From: Vagococcus luciliae
GTDB lineage: Bacteria; Bacillota; Bacilli; Lactobacillales; Vagococcaceae
NCBI RefSeq assembly: GCF_024637875.1
Contig: NZ_CP102451.1
Location: 1,181,001-1,245,000, forward strand
Length of the DNA: 64,000 nucleotides
Direction: 5' to 3'
This document shows positions 36,701-44,824 of the stretch, in pieces; the stretch's first letter is position 1, and each line of letters opens with the position of its first letter. Both the position numbers and the translations under genes were made by a program. Below the pieces are notes generated by a model. The model was not told the origin of the DNA. It saw only the letters and a program-made list of their open reading frames with translations, and ran no database searches.

Positions 36701-37144
36701 CTTGATACACCAACTTTCTTCCAAGGAATGCGTGTGGGAGAAACAGTTGAAGTGCGTATTGAAAAAGGAAAAACACTGATTATCACATTAGATGAAATCG
36801 GTGAGCCTAACCTTGAAGGAAATCGCGTCTTATTCTTTAATTTAAATGGTCAACGTCGTGAAATTGTGATTAAAGATAGTAATATCAAATCAACTGTTAT
36901 GGCAAAAGAAAAGGCTGAGCCAACAAATGGTGCACACGTTGCCGCAACAATGCCAGGTTCTGTCTTGAAGGTGTTAGTAACACCAGGAGATTCTTTGCAA
37001 AAAGGTGATCCTATTATGATTACTGAAGCTATGAAGATGGAAACAACTATTTACGCAAAACGCAATGGGATTGTAAAACGTGTCCTGGTGTCAGATGAGG
37101 AAGCCATTCAAGCAGGTGATTTATTAGTTGAATTAACGATTTAA
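33716..37144 (+). CDS. pyc: Pyruvate carboxylase (biotin-dependent)
   Basis: A 1142-residue multidomain enzyme making oxaloacetate from pyruvate, bicarbonate and ATP, for aspartate supply. The ATG at 33716 is preferred to a GTG at 33701 that overlaps the GGGGG ribosome site. Domains: biotin carboxylase (residues 1 to about 455) with the ATP-grasp loop ALGGGGRGMRVAHNNEEA and EVNPRVQVEHTITE; carboxyltransferase (about 530-805) with VTDTTFRDAHQSLLATRVRT and the metal site HLHTHDTAGNG; allosteric linker; and a C-terminal carrier domain with the biotinylated Lys1107 in TEAMKMETTIYA. BirA and BioY in this window supply its cofactor. Confidence 0.97.
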   Translation: MKKVLVANRGEIAIRVFRACTELNLQTVAVYATEDDRSIHRFKADEAYLVGKGKKPIDAYLDIEDIIRIAKKCGADAIHPGYGFLSENIHFARRCEEEGIKFIGPSLHHLDIFGDKIKAKLAAQEAGISSIPGTDGPVSGVDDVVAFGEEFGYPIMIKAALGGGGRGMRVAHNNEEARDGYERAKSEAKAAFGSDEIYVEKYIVNPKHIEVQILGDEHGNVIHLFERDCSVQRRHQKVVEVAPCVSMSDEKREEICQAAVKLMSHVGYINAGTVEFLVDKDSFYFIEVNPRVQVEHTITELITDVDIVTSQLQIAMGKDLHKEIGLPEQKDIHIHGYAIQCRITTEDPLNNFLPDIGKIDTYRSPGGYGIRLDVGNAFAGAMVTPFFDSLLVKVCTHGITFEQTVQKMLRALKEFRIRGVKTNIPFLYNVLSHEVFTSGEATTTFIDTTDELFNFPKMRDRGNKTMKYIGEVTVNGFPGIGKHEKKYHSSPRIPEIMTTTDKRIETPKMILDAKGPDAVVDWVKNQSSVLVTDTTFRDAHQSLLATRVRTNDLKRIAKETGELIPELFSLEMWGGATFDVAYRFLNEDPWMRLKKLRKLMPNTLFQMLFRGSNAVGYQNYPDNVIKEFITVAAREGIDVFRIFDSLNWLPQMEQSIQYVRDANKIAEATICYTGDVLDPRRPKYNMTYYKQMARDLENMGAHIIAIKDMAGLLQPQAAYHLISELKATVDVPIHLHTHDTAGNGIITYSAAAKAGVDIVDVAMSAMSGSTSQPSMSSLYYALENGDRDLDINIESVQKINHYWEDVRAFYAPFGNGINAPQTEVYQHEMPGGQYSNLQQQAKAVGLGDRWEDIKKMYERVNYLFGDIVKVTPSSKVVGDMALFMVQNNLTEEDVEERGSELNFPESVISFFQGDLGQPTGGFPKKLKETILNGRPSIEVRPGSLAEPVDFDKVKTELATKIDREPTDKEVISYIMYPQVFLDYMTMYNTYGDVELLDTPTFFQGMRVGETVEVRIEKGKTLIITLDEIGEPNLEGNRVLFFNLNGQRREIVIKDSNIKSTVMAKEKAEPTNGAHVAATMPGSVLKVLVTPGDSLQKGDPIMITEAMKMETTIYAKRNGIVKRVLVSDEEAIQAGDLLVELTI

Positions 37145-37169
37145 TAATACTTTTAGGAGAGGTGACAAG

Positions 37170-38315
37170 ATGCGACGTATAGGAGAATTTATTTTAGTGT
37201 TTTTAATAGTGCTGACATTTTTTTATATGAAACCAGTCGTCTTGTCACAAAGGTCTCCAAAGTCAGTAGAGGAACTAGTTGTTAATGAGGTAAAACCTCA
37301 AACAAAATCTAATCAACAAAATGAACTAAATGCTACTGGATTAGCAACAATTATCGGGTTATCAGAAAAGCAACTAAAAGAAAAGATGCCTAATCCTAAA
37401 AATGAATGGGTTGTGGGTGTTGATAGAAAATGGTTGGTTTACGGAGATAATAAAATCGATTATTATCAAGTTGAGTTGACAGATGGTAAAGTATCAAGTG
37501 TGTTTGTTTTAGGGACAAAAGTTGACGTTTCTCCTTTTAGTATGGATATGACGTTAGGTGATATTTCAGAAATCACAACAATTTATCCTAATTTCGAGTT
37601 TGACTATCGTGATAAAAAATATGAAATAGAGCTCACAGAAGACGATATGAATTATCGACCACTCATAGCTTTTGATAACGGGACGTTTGCTTTATTACAT
37701 TTTAATTATGATACAGGACAACTATTAGGGGTTCGCTATGTTAGTAAGAGCGCTTTGGTGGAAATGATTCCCTATCAATTAAACGAAGAAGTCTCTCTTC
37801 AACCAGTTGAGTTAACAGATGAGCAGTGGAATCAATTTAATCAAGCAAATACAGAACAAATGTTTACGATTTTAAATATTATGCGTGAAAGGGTCAATCG
37901 TAAACCTTATAAGTTAGATGCTGAATTAGCTTTAGAAAGTAAAAAAGCTCTAGAAGAGTTTAATGCAGATCCCAAACTAGTTATAAAAAAAGAAGAAAGA
38001 TTAGACCAATGGCAAGAAAAAGTGGATTCAAGTAATCCCAGTGATAGTTTTATTTTAGTTGATGAAGAGTTAGAACGTCTATTAAAACTAGGAAAGCCTA
38101 TTGATAAAGGAACACATGGTTTATTCGCCCAAAGTATGGGTGATGTGCCATTTATTGTGTCAAATTGGTTTGTTAATCGATTTGATCAACAAGAAATTAA
38201 TGATGCGAAGGATGAGTATATAGGAATTGCCTTTAATAAAAATCAAGTATTGGTCTTATTTAATCAAAAGGCAGTAAATACTTCACTAACCACTGAAAGT
38301 AGTGATAAAAAATGA
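37170..38315 (+). CDS. YlbC-like protein, CAP-associated domain plus degenerate CAP domain
   Basis: A 381-residue exported or membrane-anchored protein: an N-terminal helix (IGEFILVFLIVLTFFYMKPV) then an outside region. Residues about 50-210 match the CAP-associated N-terminal domain of YlbC (ATIIGLSEKQLKEKMPNPKN and GVDRKWLVYGDNKIDYYQVE). The C-terminal part (about 220-370) sits where YlbC has a CAP/SCP domain and shows the helix LNIMRERVNRKPYKLDAELA, but I cannot find the conserved histidines or the GEN motif, so it looks degenerate. The location between pyc and ylbF is that of Bacillus ylbC. It overlaps ylbF by 4 nt. Function unknown. Confidence 0.78.
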   Translation: MRRIGEFILVFLIVLTFFYMKPVVLSQRSPKSVEELVVNEVKPQTKSNQQNELNATGLATIIGLSEKQLKEKMPNPKNEWVVGVDRKWLVYGDNKIDYYQVELTDGKVSSVFVLGTKVDVSPFSMDMTLGDISEITTIYPNFEFDYRDKKYEIELTEDDMNYRPLIAFDNGTFALLHFNYDTGQLLGVRYVSKSALVEMIPYQLNEEVSLQPVELTDEQWNQFNQANTEQMFTILNIMRERVNRKPYKLDAELALESKKALEEFNADPKLVIKKEERLDQWQEKVDSSNPSDSFILVDEELERLLKLGKPIDKGTHGLFAQSMGDVPFIVSNWFVNRFDQQEINDAKDEYIGIAFNKNQVLVLFNQKAVNTSLTTESSDKK

Positions 38316-38743
38316 TTTATAATGATGAATTATTTGATTTAGAAGATAAAGTGAATCAATTAGCTAAAGATGTATTAAATAGTCAAACTGTGATAGATTA
38401 TCTCCATGACTATCAAGCGATTGACAAAAGTAGCGAGGTATCTGATTTAGTGTCAGATTTTTTAACTAAAAAAGAAGCGTTTGAAAAAATAGAACCTTAT
38501 GGGAAGTATGCCCCTGACTTTAAGGAAACAAGACGTGCACTAAGAAAATCCAAACGGGCACTAGATACGAACGAATTAGTTGCAACGTTTAAAATAAGTG
38601 AAACAACTGTTCAAAATGTGTTAGACTATATTAGTCTAGATATTGCTCAAACCATATCTGATACGATAAAAGTTGATGCAGGAAATCCCTTTTTTGAATT
38701 TGCTAAAAAAGGATGTGGAGGGACATGTCATGTTAACAAATGA
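38312..38743 (+). CDS. ylbF: YlbF family regulator (RicF-like)
   Basis: A 143-residue helical protein of the YlbF/YmcA family. In Bacillus, YlbF (RicF) works with YmcA and YaaT in a complex that carries Fe-S clusters and influences mRNA maturation, competence and biofilm genes. The helix core includes LDTNELVATFKISETTVQNV, and the C-terminus holds two cysteines in KKGCGGTCHVNK, as in RicF. Overlaps its neighbours on both sides (4 nt with the ylbC-like gene and 14 nt with ylbG), so the group is translationally coupled. Confidence 0.88.
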   Translation: MIYNDELFDLEDKVNQLAKDVLNSQTVIDYLHDYQAIDKSSEVSDLVSDFLTKKEAFEKIEPYGKYAPDFKETRRALRKSKRALDTNELVATFKISETTVQNVLDYISLDIAQTISDTIKVDAGNPFFEFAKKGCGGTCHVNK

Positions 38744-39062
38744 ATTGGAATTAACGCCAAGACGTGGTTTAATCGTTTGGGTATATAGTTTAAAACAATT
38801 GAGAAATTTGAAGCGATTTGGTTATATTCATTATGTATCAAAAAAGATGAAATATGCGGTTCTCTATGTTAATGAAGATTCTCTTGAAGAGACAATTGAA
38901 AAATTGAATAAACAATTTTTTGTTAGAAGTGTAGACAAGTCTTTTAGACCAGATATTAACATGAATTTTACTAATAGGTTAGGAAATCAAGACTGTCATG
39001 ATGAACCATTAGATTTTGAAGAGCAAAAAACAGAAATTCGCTTAGCAGAATTTGATGATTAA
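38730..39062 (+). CDS. ylbG: YlbG-like protein (DUF2129)
   Basis: A 110-residue protein. The ATG at 38730 has a proper ribosome site GGAGGG seven bases upstream and gives the family start just before RRGLIVWVYSLKQLRNLKRF; an upstream in-frame start at 38673 lies inside ylbF. The conserved core continues GYIHYVSKKMKYAVLYVNED. DUF2129 function is unknown, although ylbG always travels with ylbF and rsmD. Ends at a terminator. Confidence 0.88.
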   Translation: MLTNELELTPRRGLIVWVYSLKQLRNLKRFGYIHYVSKKMKYAVLYVNEDSLEETIEKLNKQFFVRSVDKSFRPDINMNFTNRLGNQDCHDEPLDFEEQKTEIRLAEFDD

Positions 39063-39097
39063 AGTATTTGTCTGGCATAAGGCAAATACTTTTTTTA
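39061..39097 (+). terminator. Terminator of the ylbF-ylbG group
   Basis: AAAGTATTTG (39061-39070) pairs with CAAATACTTT (39083-39092) and seven T follow the C of the stem; the stem begins in the ylbG stop codon. Confidence 0.82.
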
Positions 39098-39128
39098 TCT
39101 AGATTTATAGATAGAAAGGAAGAAACAA

Positions 39129-39695
39129 ATGCGAGTTATTGCAGGTGAATTTAAAGGAAGAAAATTACAATCTTTAAAAGGGGATAATACTAGACCAACT
39201 TCTGATAAAATAAAGGGATCTATTTTTAATATGATTGGTCCTTATTTTGATGGTGGTATTTGTTTGGATTTATATAGTGGTAGTGGAAATCTTGCTATTG
39301 AAAGTATTTCTAGAGGAATGGATAAAGCCTATTGTTTTGATATGTTTTTTCCTGCTGTAAAAGTGATTCAAGAGAACGTGACAATGACTAAAAAAAAAGA
39401 GGCATTTATTGTAAAAAAATTAGAGGCAAAAAAAGCATTAGAGTTTTTAGCTAGCCAAGAAATATTATGTGACTATGTGTTTTTAGATCCGCCTTATGCT
39501 AAAGAAGATTTAGAGAAAAATATGGTCATGTTACAATCTTTAAATTTATTAAAAAAACAGGCAAAAATCATTTGTGAGATGGATAAACATGTTATATTAC
39601 CAGATATAATTGGTCAATTAGTCTTACAACGAGAACAGCAATATGGTGTGACAAAAGTCAGAATTTATCAATTGAAGGAGGAAAAAGATGGTTAA
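39129..39695 (+). CDS. rsmD: 16S rRNA (guanine(966)-N2)-methyltransferase RsmD
   Basis: A 188-residue SAM-dependent enzyme that modifies G966 of 16S rRNA. It starts MRVIAGEFKGRKLQSLKGDN, contains the RPTSDKIKGSIFNMIG segment, the SAM motif CLDLYSGSGNLAIESISRG and the catalytic VFLDPPYAKEDLE (DPPY). The ATG at 39129 follows GAAAGGAAGAAAC. It overlaps coaD by 8 nt; the rsmD-coaD pair is conserved across the Bacillota. Confidence 0.96.
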   Translation: MRVIAGEFKGRKLQSLKGDNTRPTSDKIKGSIFNMIGPYFDGGICLDLYSGSGNLAIESISRGMDKAYCFDMFFPAVKVIQENVTMTKKKEAFIVKKLEAKKALEFLASQEILCDYVFLDPPYAKEDLEKNMVMLQSLNLLKKQAKIICEMDKHVILPDIIGQLVLQREQQYGVTKVRIYQLKEEKDG

Positions 39696-40176
39696 AAAAA
39701 GGATTGCTCTTTTTCCGGGAAGTTTTGATCCAGTAACCAAAGGGCATTTAAATACTATTAAAAAAGCCAGTAGGTTATTTGATGAGTTAGTTGTAGGAGT
39801 TTTTACTAATACGACCAAAAAAACATTATTCACCCCAATTGAAAGGCAAAATTTTATTGCTGAAGAAGTAAAAGAGTTAGAAAATGTTTCAGTTAGATTA
39901 TGCGATAATGACTTAACTATTCGAATTGCTGATGAGTTAGGGGCAGATTATTTAGTACGTGGTATTCGTAATCAATTAGATTATGAATATGAAAAAAGTA
40001 TAGCCGTTTTAAATAAGCATCTTTCTTCTCATATTGAAACCATTTTTTTGATTTCTGATGAAGAATATAATCATATCAGTTCTAGTATGGTGAAAGAAAT
40101 TGCTAAATTTCAAGGAAATATCACCGATTTTGTTCCAGAAAAGGTCAATGATGCACTCAAATTAAAATTTAAATAA
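39688..40176 (+). CDS. coaD: Pantetheine-phosphate adenylyltransferase (PPAT)
   Basis: A 162-residue nucleotidyltransferase for the fourth step of coenzyme A synthesis. Motifs are FPGSFDPVTKGHLNTIKKAS (with the HxGH-like GHL region) and the downstream YLVRGIRNQLDYEYEKSIAV and SSSMVKEIAKFQGN segments. The ribosome site is GAAGGAGGAAAAAG inside rsmD. Confidence 0.96.
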   Translation: MVKKRIALFPGSFDPVTKGHLNTIKKASRLFDELVVGVFTNTTKKTLFTPIERQNFIAEEVKELENVSVRLCDNDLTIRIADELGADYLVRGIRNQLDYEYEKSIAVLNKHLSSHIETIFLISDEEYNHISSSMVKEIAKFQGNITDFVPEKVNDALKLKFK

Positions 40177-40192
40177 TAAGAAGGTTATAGTC

Positions 40193-41218
40193 ATGAACAA
40201 GGAGCTTTTTAAAAAGAAATCATTTTATCTAAAAGTGTTAGGTGTTTTAGTGATTTTATTGGTTTTAATTTTTCCATTACCCTATTATATTGAATCGCCA
40301 GGTAGTGCTGATAAATTAAATCAAATTATTACTGTAGATGGTAAAAAGGATACGCAAGAAGGCTCGTTCATGATGACGACAGTTCAAGTCCAAAAAGCCA
40401 ATGTTTTAACGGTTTTATTAAGTAAATTTGATCGTAATGCAGAGCTAATTCCCCAACAAGATATATTAGGTGAATCCAATTCAGCTGAGTATGAACGTAT
40501 TCAAGAATATAATATGGAAGACTCAAAAAATGAAGCCATCCAGATTGCATTGGAATTAGCTAATATTCCTTATAAGCGGGTATATAAAGGGATTTATGTA
40601 TTATCTGTTGCTGACTATTCTAGTTTTTATAAAAAATTAGAAGTGGGTGATTTAATTCAAAAATTAAATGGAAAGACAATGCTACAATCGGATGATTTTA
40701 TTCAAGCCTTACAAAAGATGCCAATCGCTGAATCTCTTTCTATTGGTTATGAGCGAAATGGAAACAAAGAAGTGGCTGATGGAAAAATTATTAAGTTACC
40801 TAAATTAGAGCGGCCGGGAATTGGCGTGACTGTTGTGGATCAAACATCTATTGATACTAAAAAAGACATTCAATTTAATACAGAAGGTGTAAGTGGTCCT
40901 TCAGCGGGATTAATGTTTAGTTTGGAACTTTATAGCATGTTAAGTCAGAAAGATTTAAAACAAGGACGAAATATCGCAGGGACAGGAACGATTAACGATA
41001 AAGGAAAAGTAGGAGATATTGGCGGAATCGAGAAAAAGGTAGTGGCAGCTGAAAAAGCTGGAGCAACGATATTTTTCGCCCCGAATAATGAAACAGAAGG
41101 AAAAACGAATTATGAATTAGCCAAGGAATCAGCAGATAAAAATCATCTTTCACTAAAAGTGGTACCTGTTAAAACGATTCAAGATGCAATAGATTACTTA
41201 GAAAAACACACGCCTTAG
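40193..41218 (+). CDS. SepM/YlbL-type membrane serine protease (PDZ and Lon-like domains)
   Basis: A 341-residue protein with an N-terminal helix (LGVLVILLVLIFPLPYYIES), an outside region with a PDZ domain (about residues 120-205; LEVGDLIQKLNGKTMLQSDD) and a C-terminal Lon-protease fold. The catalytic dyad is Ser237 in GVSGPSAGLMFS and the lysine in GGIEKKVVAAEKA (Lys282). In Streptococcus mutans the homologue SepM trims the competence peptide CSP, which is interesting because comEA, comEB and comEC follow directly. Its tail is overlapped by a terminator stem. Confidence 0.9.
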   Translation: MNKELFKKKSFYLKVLGVLVILLVLIFPLPYYIESPGSADKLNQIITVDGKKDTQEGSFMMTTVQVQKANVLTVLLSKFDRNAELIPQQDILGESNSAEYERIQEYNMEDSKNEAIQIALELANIPYKRVYKGIYVLSVADYSSFYKKLEVGDLIQKLNGKTMLQSDDFIQALQKMPIAESLSIGYERNGNKEVADGKIIKLPKLERPGIGVTVVDQTSIDTKKDIQFNTEGVSGPSAGLMFSLELYSMLSQKDLKQGRNIAGTGTINDKGKVGDIGGIEKKVVAAEKAGATIFFAPNNETEGKTNYELAKESADKNHLSLKVVPVKTIQDAIDYLEKHTP

Positions 41219-41238
41219 GAATAAGACGTGTGTTTTTT
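41202..41238 (+). terminator. Terminator overlapping the sepM-like gene end
   Basis: AAAAACACACG (41202-41212) pairs with CGTGTGTTTTT (41227-41237). The left arm lies within the last codons of the protease gene. It separates that gene from the comE operon. Confidence 0.85.
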
Positions 41239-41266
41239 CGTATCTATTAATGAAAGGAGAGGTAAG

Positions 41267-41896
41267 ATGAATCGTTTTAAAAAAGTAGAAGATAAAAAAT
41301 GGCTTGTACTTGGTGTTGTAAGTATTATTTTAGTGAGTGTTTTTGTGCTGATAAGAATGTTTTCTACAAATAAGATAATAGTTGAGGAGACCACCACTAT
41401 CACAACGAATAGTACACTAAGAGAAAATATTGAAAAAAATGTGATGTCAACTGATGAGATGTATGTAGATATTAAGGGTGCGGTTATAAATCCAGGTATT
41501 TATCAAGTAACTGGTAATATGAGAGTATTGAATGTTGTGGAATTAGCAGGTGGATTTTTATCTGATGCTGATGATAAGCAGGTGAATCTATCCGAGCGGG
41601 TAAGTGATCAAATGGTTATTTACATCCCAAAAGAGGGCGAAGCACTAGATGACATACCAATGCTACAAAGTAATGGAAAAGACAAGCAAGACTCAAGTAA
41701 GTCAGATTTAATTAATCTTAATACAGCAACCATAGATGAGTTAAAAACATTAAATGGTATTGGTGAGAAAAAAGCAGAAAGTATTATTAAATACCGTGAA
41801 GAAAAAGGATTATTTAAAAAAATAGAAGATCTAAAAAATGTTGATGGTATTGGGGAAAAAACTTTTGAAAGTTTAAAATCATTAATTATAGTGTAG
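41267..41896 (+). CDS. comEA: Competence protein ComEA (DNA receptor)
   Basis: A 209-residue membrane-anchored DNA-binding protein. The ATG at 41267 follows AAAGGAGAGGTAAG; an in-frame start at 41228 lies in the terminator and is rejected. There is one helix (WLVLGVVSIILVSVFVLIRM), an SLBB-like region (MYVDIKGAVINPGIYQVTGN through GGFLSDADDKQVNLSERVSD) and the C-terminal helix-hairpin-helix pair (INLNTATIDELKTLNGIGEK, KNVDGIGEKTFESLKSLIIV) that grips double-stranded DNA. With ComEC it supports the case for natural transformation capacity. Confidence 0.95.
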   Translation: MNRFKKVEDKKWLVLGVVSIILVSVFVLIRMFSTNKIIVEETTTITTNSTLRENIEKNVMSTDEMYVDIKGAVINPGIYQVTGNMRVLNVVELAGGFLSDADDKQVNLSERVSDQMVIYIPKEGEALDDIPMLQSNGKDKQDSSKSDLINLNTATIDELKTLNGIGEKKAESIIKYREEKGLFKKIEDLKNVDGIGEKTFESLKSLIIV

Positions 41897-42002
41897 AAAA
41901 ATAGAAAAGGAGAAGATGTTATAGTTGAATAAATAAAATAACTAGTTAAAACATTAAAAATCAATTACAATAAACTTAAGTTAAAGAAAAAGAGGTTTAA
42001 AG

Positions 42003-42479
42003 ATGAGAAGAGAAAGAATTCCTTGGGATCAATATTTTATGGCTCAAAGTCTATTGTTGTCTTTACGTAGCACATGTAAAAGATTATCAGTTGGAGCAAC
42101 AATTGTCCGAGATAGACGAATAATAGCTGGAGGATATAATGGATCTGTAACGGGAGATGTTCATTGTATAGATGAAGGATGTTACCTTGTTGATGGACAT
42201 TGTGTACGGACCATCCATGCAGAGATGAATGCCATTTTGCAATGTGCAAAATTTGGTGTCGAAACAGATGGGGCGGAAATTTATGTGACACACTTTCCCT
42301 GTTTACAATGCACTAAAATGATTTTACAAGCGGGGATTAAAACGATTCACTATTTGAAAGATTATCGAAATGATGATTATGCAATGAAATTGATTAAACA
42401 AGCTGGAGCGACAATTGATAAAGTCACGTTATCTCAAGAATATTTTGATACACTTGCTTTTGGTGAAGACAATGATTAA
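42003..42479 (+). CDS. comEB: ComE operon protein 2, deoxycytidylate deaminase-like
   Basis: A 158-residue zinc deaminase of the dCMP deaminase family. The catalytic motif is IHAEMNAILQ with zinc ligands in FPCLQCTKMILQ; the second zinc-site loop CIDEGCYLVDGHCVRT is also present. In Bacillus ComEB is dispensable for transformation but contributes to ComGA positioning. Starts MRRERIPWDQYFMAQSLLLS behind AAAGAGGTTTAAAG. It overlaps the comEC start by 8 nt. Confidence 0.93.
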   Translation: MRRERIPWDQYFMAQSLLLSLRSTCKRLSVGATIVRDRRIIAGGYNGSVTGDVHCIDEGCYLVDGHCVRTIHAEMNAILQCAKFGVETDGAEIYVTHFPCLQCTKMILQAGIKTIHYLKDYRNDDYAMKLIKQAGATIDKVTLSQEYFDTLAFGEDND

Positions 42480-44775
42480 TGAAAATACCTCTATAAAGGG
42501 GTATTTTTTTTATCCTTTGATGATATTTGTGATATGGCTATTATATTTATTAAATCAATCGTGGATAGGGCTTTTTTTAGTATTATTTTGTACCGTTCAT
42601 GTATGGCGTTTAAACAATTCTAGGCTATTCATGCTGAGTATTATTTGCTTTATTTTATCAAATGGTTATTTTTTTCTAACAGTCCCTTATAGACACGATG
42701 TATTTATTAATGAAAATAAAGAAACATGGACAGTACTGCCTGACACATTACAAGTAGATGGTGATTTTGTTAAAGCTAAAGTGAAAAAGAATCATCATCG
42801 TTATTTTTTACGATATAAACTGACTTCAAAAGAAGAAAAAGAGGCCTTATTATCAGTTAATCACCCATTGGTTATAACGAGTAGTCAAGAAAAAGTTTCA
42901 GCACAATCAAAACGCAATTTAAATGGTTTTGATTATAGCAACTATTTATTTTCTCAACAAGTCGTTGGAATTTATCAGCTAAAAGATATTGTGGAAGTTA
43001 AAGAAAAATCACTATCTATTATTCATCCAATTGAGTTGATATCAAGTTTTCGAGCATCTTCTTATCAGTCGATTAATCAAACTTTTTTACCTTATACGTC
43101 ATTTTATATGACTAGTTTACTATTAGGAATCAATGACGGAGAAAATAGGGAGGTATGGAATAAATTAAGTTTGTCGCACTTATTTGCTTTGTCTGGTTTA
43201 CATGTTACTTTTTTAGTGATGATGATACGATCAGTGTTACTAAGAGCAGGTATTACAAAAGAAGTCACGTCAATCATAGAATGTTTGTTTTTATTGCTAT
43301 TCGTTGGTCTCTCAGGTTATAGTGTTGGAGTGATTCGAGCAAGTTTGCAACATATTATAAAAAAGAGTTCAACTCATTATCAGTGGTATTTGAGTTCACT
43401 GGATTGTTGGAGTGTGACATTATTTATCCATACGTTTTTATTTCCAACCGTTTTACTGACTATTGGGGGAAAGCTTAGCTATTATTTAAGTTTTTTAATT
43501 ATATTTATCCAACCAATTATATCCACCTATAAAAAATATCAACAGACAATATTTTTTCAATTATTGTTAACGTTTTTTTCTCTTCCATTAATTTGCTATT
43601 ACTTTTTTGAGTTCAATATTTTATCTGGTTTATTTAGTTTATTATTCACACCTATTTTATTCCAAGTATTACTACCACTATTAGTCATTAGTTTCATAAC
43701 ATTAGCATTCTTACCCAACTTTATTATCATTTCGATAGAAAGTATTGTGAGAATGATTCATTTATTTGCTATATGGTGTCAAAAGTGGACGATGTTTCAA
43801 GTCACAACTGGAACATTTTCTAAAGTATTACTTATTCTTATCATCATTGGCCAATTTGGTTGTTTAATTTACTGGGAGAAAGTAAAAAAAATATCAGCAA
43901 AACAGGTATCCTTTATTTTGCTAAGTCCATTTATGATACTGAGTATTAAATACATTAATCCTTTTGGTATGATTGCTTTTGTTGATGTAGGACAAGGAGA
44001 TGCGATTTTTATTCAGCTTCCATTTCATCAAGGAAATTATTTAATTGATACAGGCGGAAGTTTATCTTTTGAGCAGGAGGCTTGGAAGCAAAAAATAAAC
44101 AGTAAGCGAAATGCTGACTACACTTTACTGCCATTTTTAAAAAGTAAGGGGGTATCAAAACTAGATGCTCTTTTTATTACACATGCTCATGAAGATCATT
44201 TTGGTGATATGGACCGATTGAGTGAAGAGGTAACGATTAAACAGATTATTACCACACCAGGGGCATATGAACAAGAGAATTTCCAACGAAAATTAGAGAA
44301 AATGAATGTATCATCTGTTCATCAAGTAACTCAGAAAAATCAATTAACGCTATCTAATTTACAACTGGATGTATTATCTCCTTTAGGTGTAGGCGATGGT
44401 CAAAATAATGATTCACTTGTATTAAAGGTTACGATTCATCAAAAAGCATTTTTATTAATGGGTGACTTAGAAAAAGAAGGAGAATTGCGTTTAATAGATC
44501 AATACAAACAAGATGATCTAAAGGCAGACTGTATCAAAGTTGGGCATCATGGTAGTAAAACATCTAGTTATCATGACTTCATAGAAAAAGTAGATCCCAG
44601 CCAAGCTATAATACTTGTCGGAGAAAATAATCGATTTAAACATCCTTCACCAGAAACATTAGAGACCCTAACAAATCACGATATTGCTATTTTTAGGACA
44701 GATGAAGATGGGATGATTTATCAAAAATGGTTACCTTTTAAAAAAGAGATGTTGAAAATGACGTCAATAAAATAA
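42472..44775 (+). CDS. comEC: ComEC/Rec2 competence DNA channel
   Basis: A 767-residue polytopic protein that carries single-stranded DNA across the membrane. The ATG at 42472 has GGTGAAG just upstream; an alternative ATG at about 42520 lies after an intrinsic terminator and lacks a clear ribosome site. There is an N-terminal helix pair with an OB-like outside domain (DUF4131; residues about 60-190), the Competence domain with many helices (LLLGINDGENREVWNKLSLS, then HLFALSGLHVTFLVMMIRSV), and a C-terminal metallo-beta-lactamase-like domain with FVDVGQGDAIFIQLPFH, THAHEDHFGDMDRL and VGHHGSKTSSY. All metal-ligand positions look intact. Confidence 0.93.
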   Translation: MINENTSIKGYFFYPLMIFVIWLLYLLNQSWIGLFLVLFCTVHVWRLNNSRLFMLSIICFILSNGYFFLTVPYRHDVFINENKETWTVLPDTLQVDGDFVKAKVKKNHHRYFLRYKLTSKEEKEALLSVNHPLVITSSQEKVSAQSKRNLNGFDYSNYLFSQQVVGIYQLKDIVEVKEKSLSIIHPIELISSFRASSYQSINQTFLPYTSFYMTSLLLGINDGENREVWNKLSLSHLFALSGLHVTFLVMMIRSVLLRAGITKEVTSIIECLFLLLFVGLSGYSVGVIRASLQHIIKKSSTHYQWYLSSLDCWSVTLFIHTFLFPTVLLTIGGKLSYYLSFLIIFIQPIISTYKKYQQTIFFQLLLTFFSLPLICYYFFEFNILSGLFSLLFTPILFQVLLPLLVISFITLAFLPNFIIISIESIVRMIHLFAIWCQKWTMFQVTTGTFSKVLLILIIIGQFGCLIYWEKVKKISAKQVSFILLSPFMILSIKYINPFGMIAFVDVGQGDAIFIQLPFHQGNYLIDTGGSLSFEQEAWKQKINSKRNADYTLLPFLKSKGVSKLDALFITHAHEDHFGDMDRLSEEVTIKQIITTPGAYEQENFQRKLEKMNVSSVHQVTQKNQLTLSNLQLDVLSPLGVGDGQNNDSLVLKVTIHQKAFLLMGDLEKEGELRLIDQYKQDDLKADCIKVGHHGSKTSSYHDFIEKVDPSQAIILVGENNRFKHPSPETLETLTNHDIAIFRTDEDGMIYQKWLPFKKEMLKMTSIK
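42482..42511 (+). terminator. Intrinsic terminator inside the first codons of comEC
   Basis: AAAATACCTC (42482-42491) pairs with GGGGTATTTT (42498-42507, one G-U pair) around a TATAAA loop, and the T run continues to 42511, eight T in a row. The hairpin starts 10 nt after the comEC start codon and encodes N-T-S-I-K-G-Y-F-F. It may end comEB transcripts or lower comEC expression, possibly controlled by translating ribosomes. Confidence 0.75.
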
Positions 44776-44824
44776 AAATCTGTTAGAATAGTGAAGAGAA
44801 GACAAGAAGGATGTGTCATAATAA

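Noticed and set aside
42037-42293. Two overlapping minus-strand frames opposite comEB
   Set aside because: They mirror conserved comEB codons, and have no start signals.
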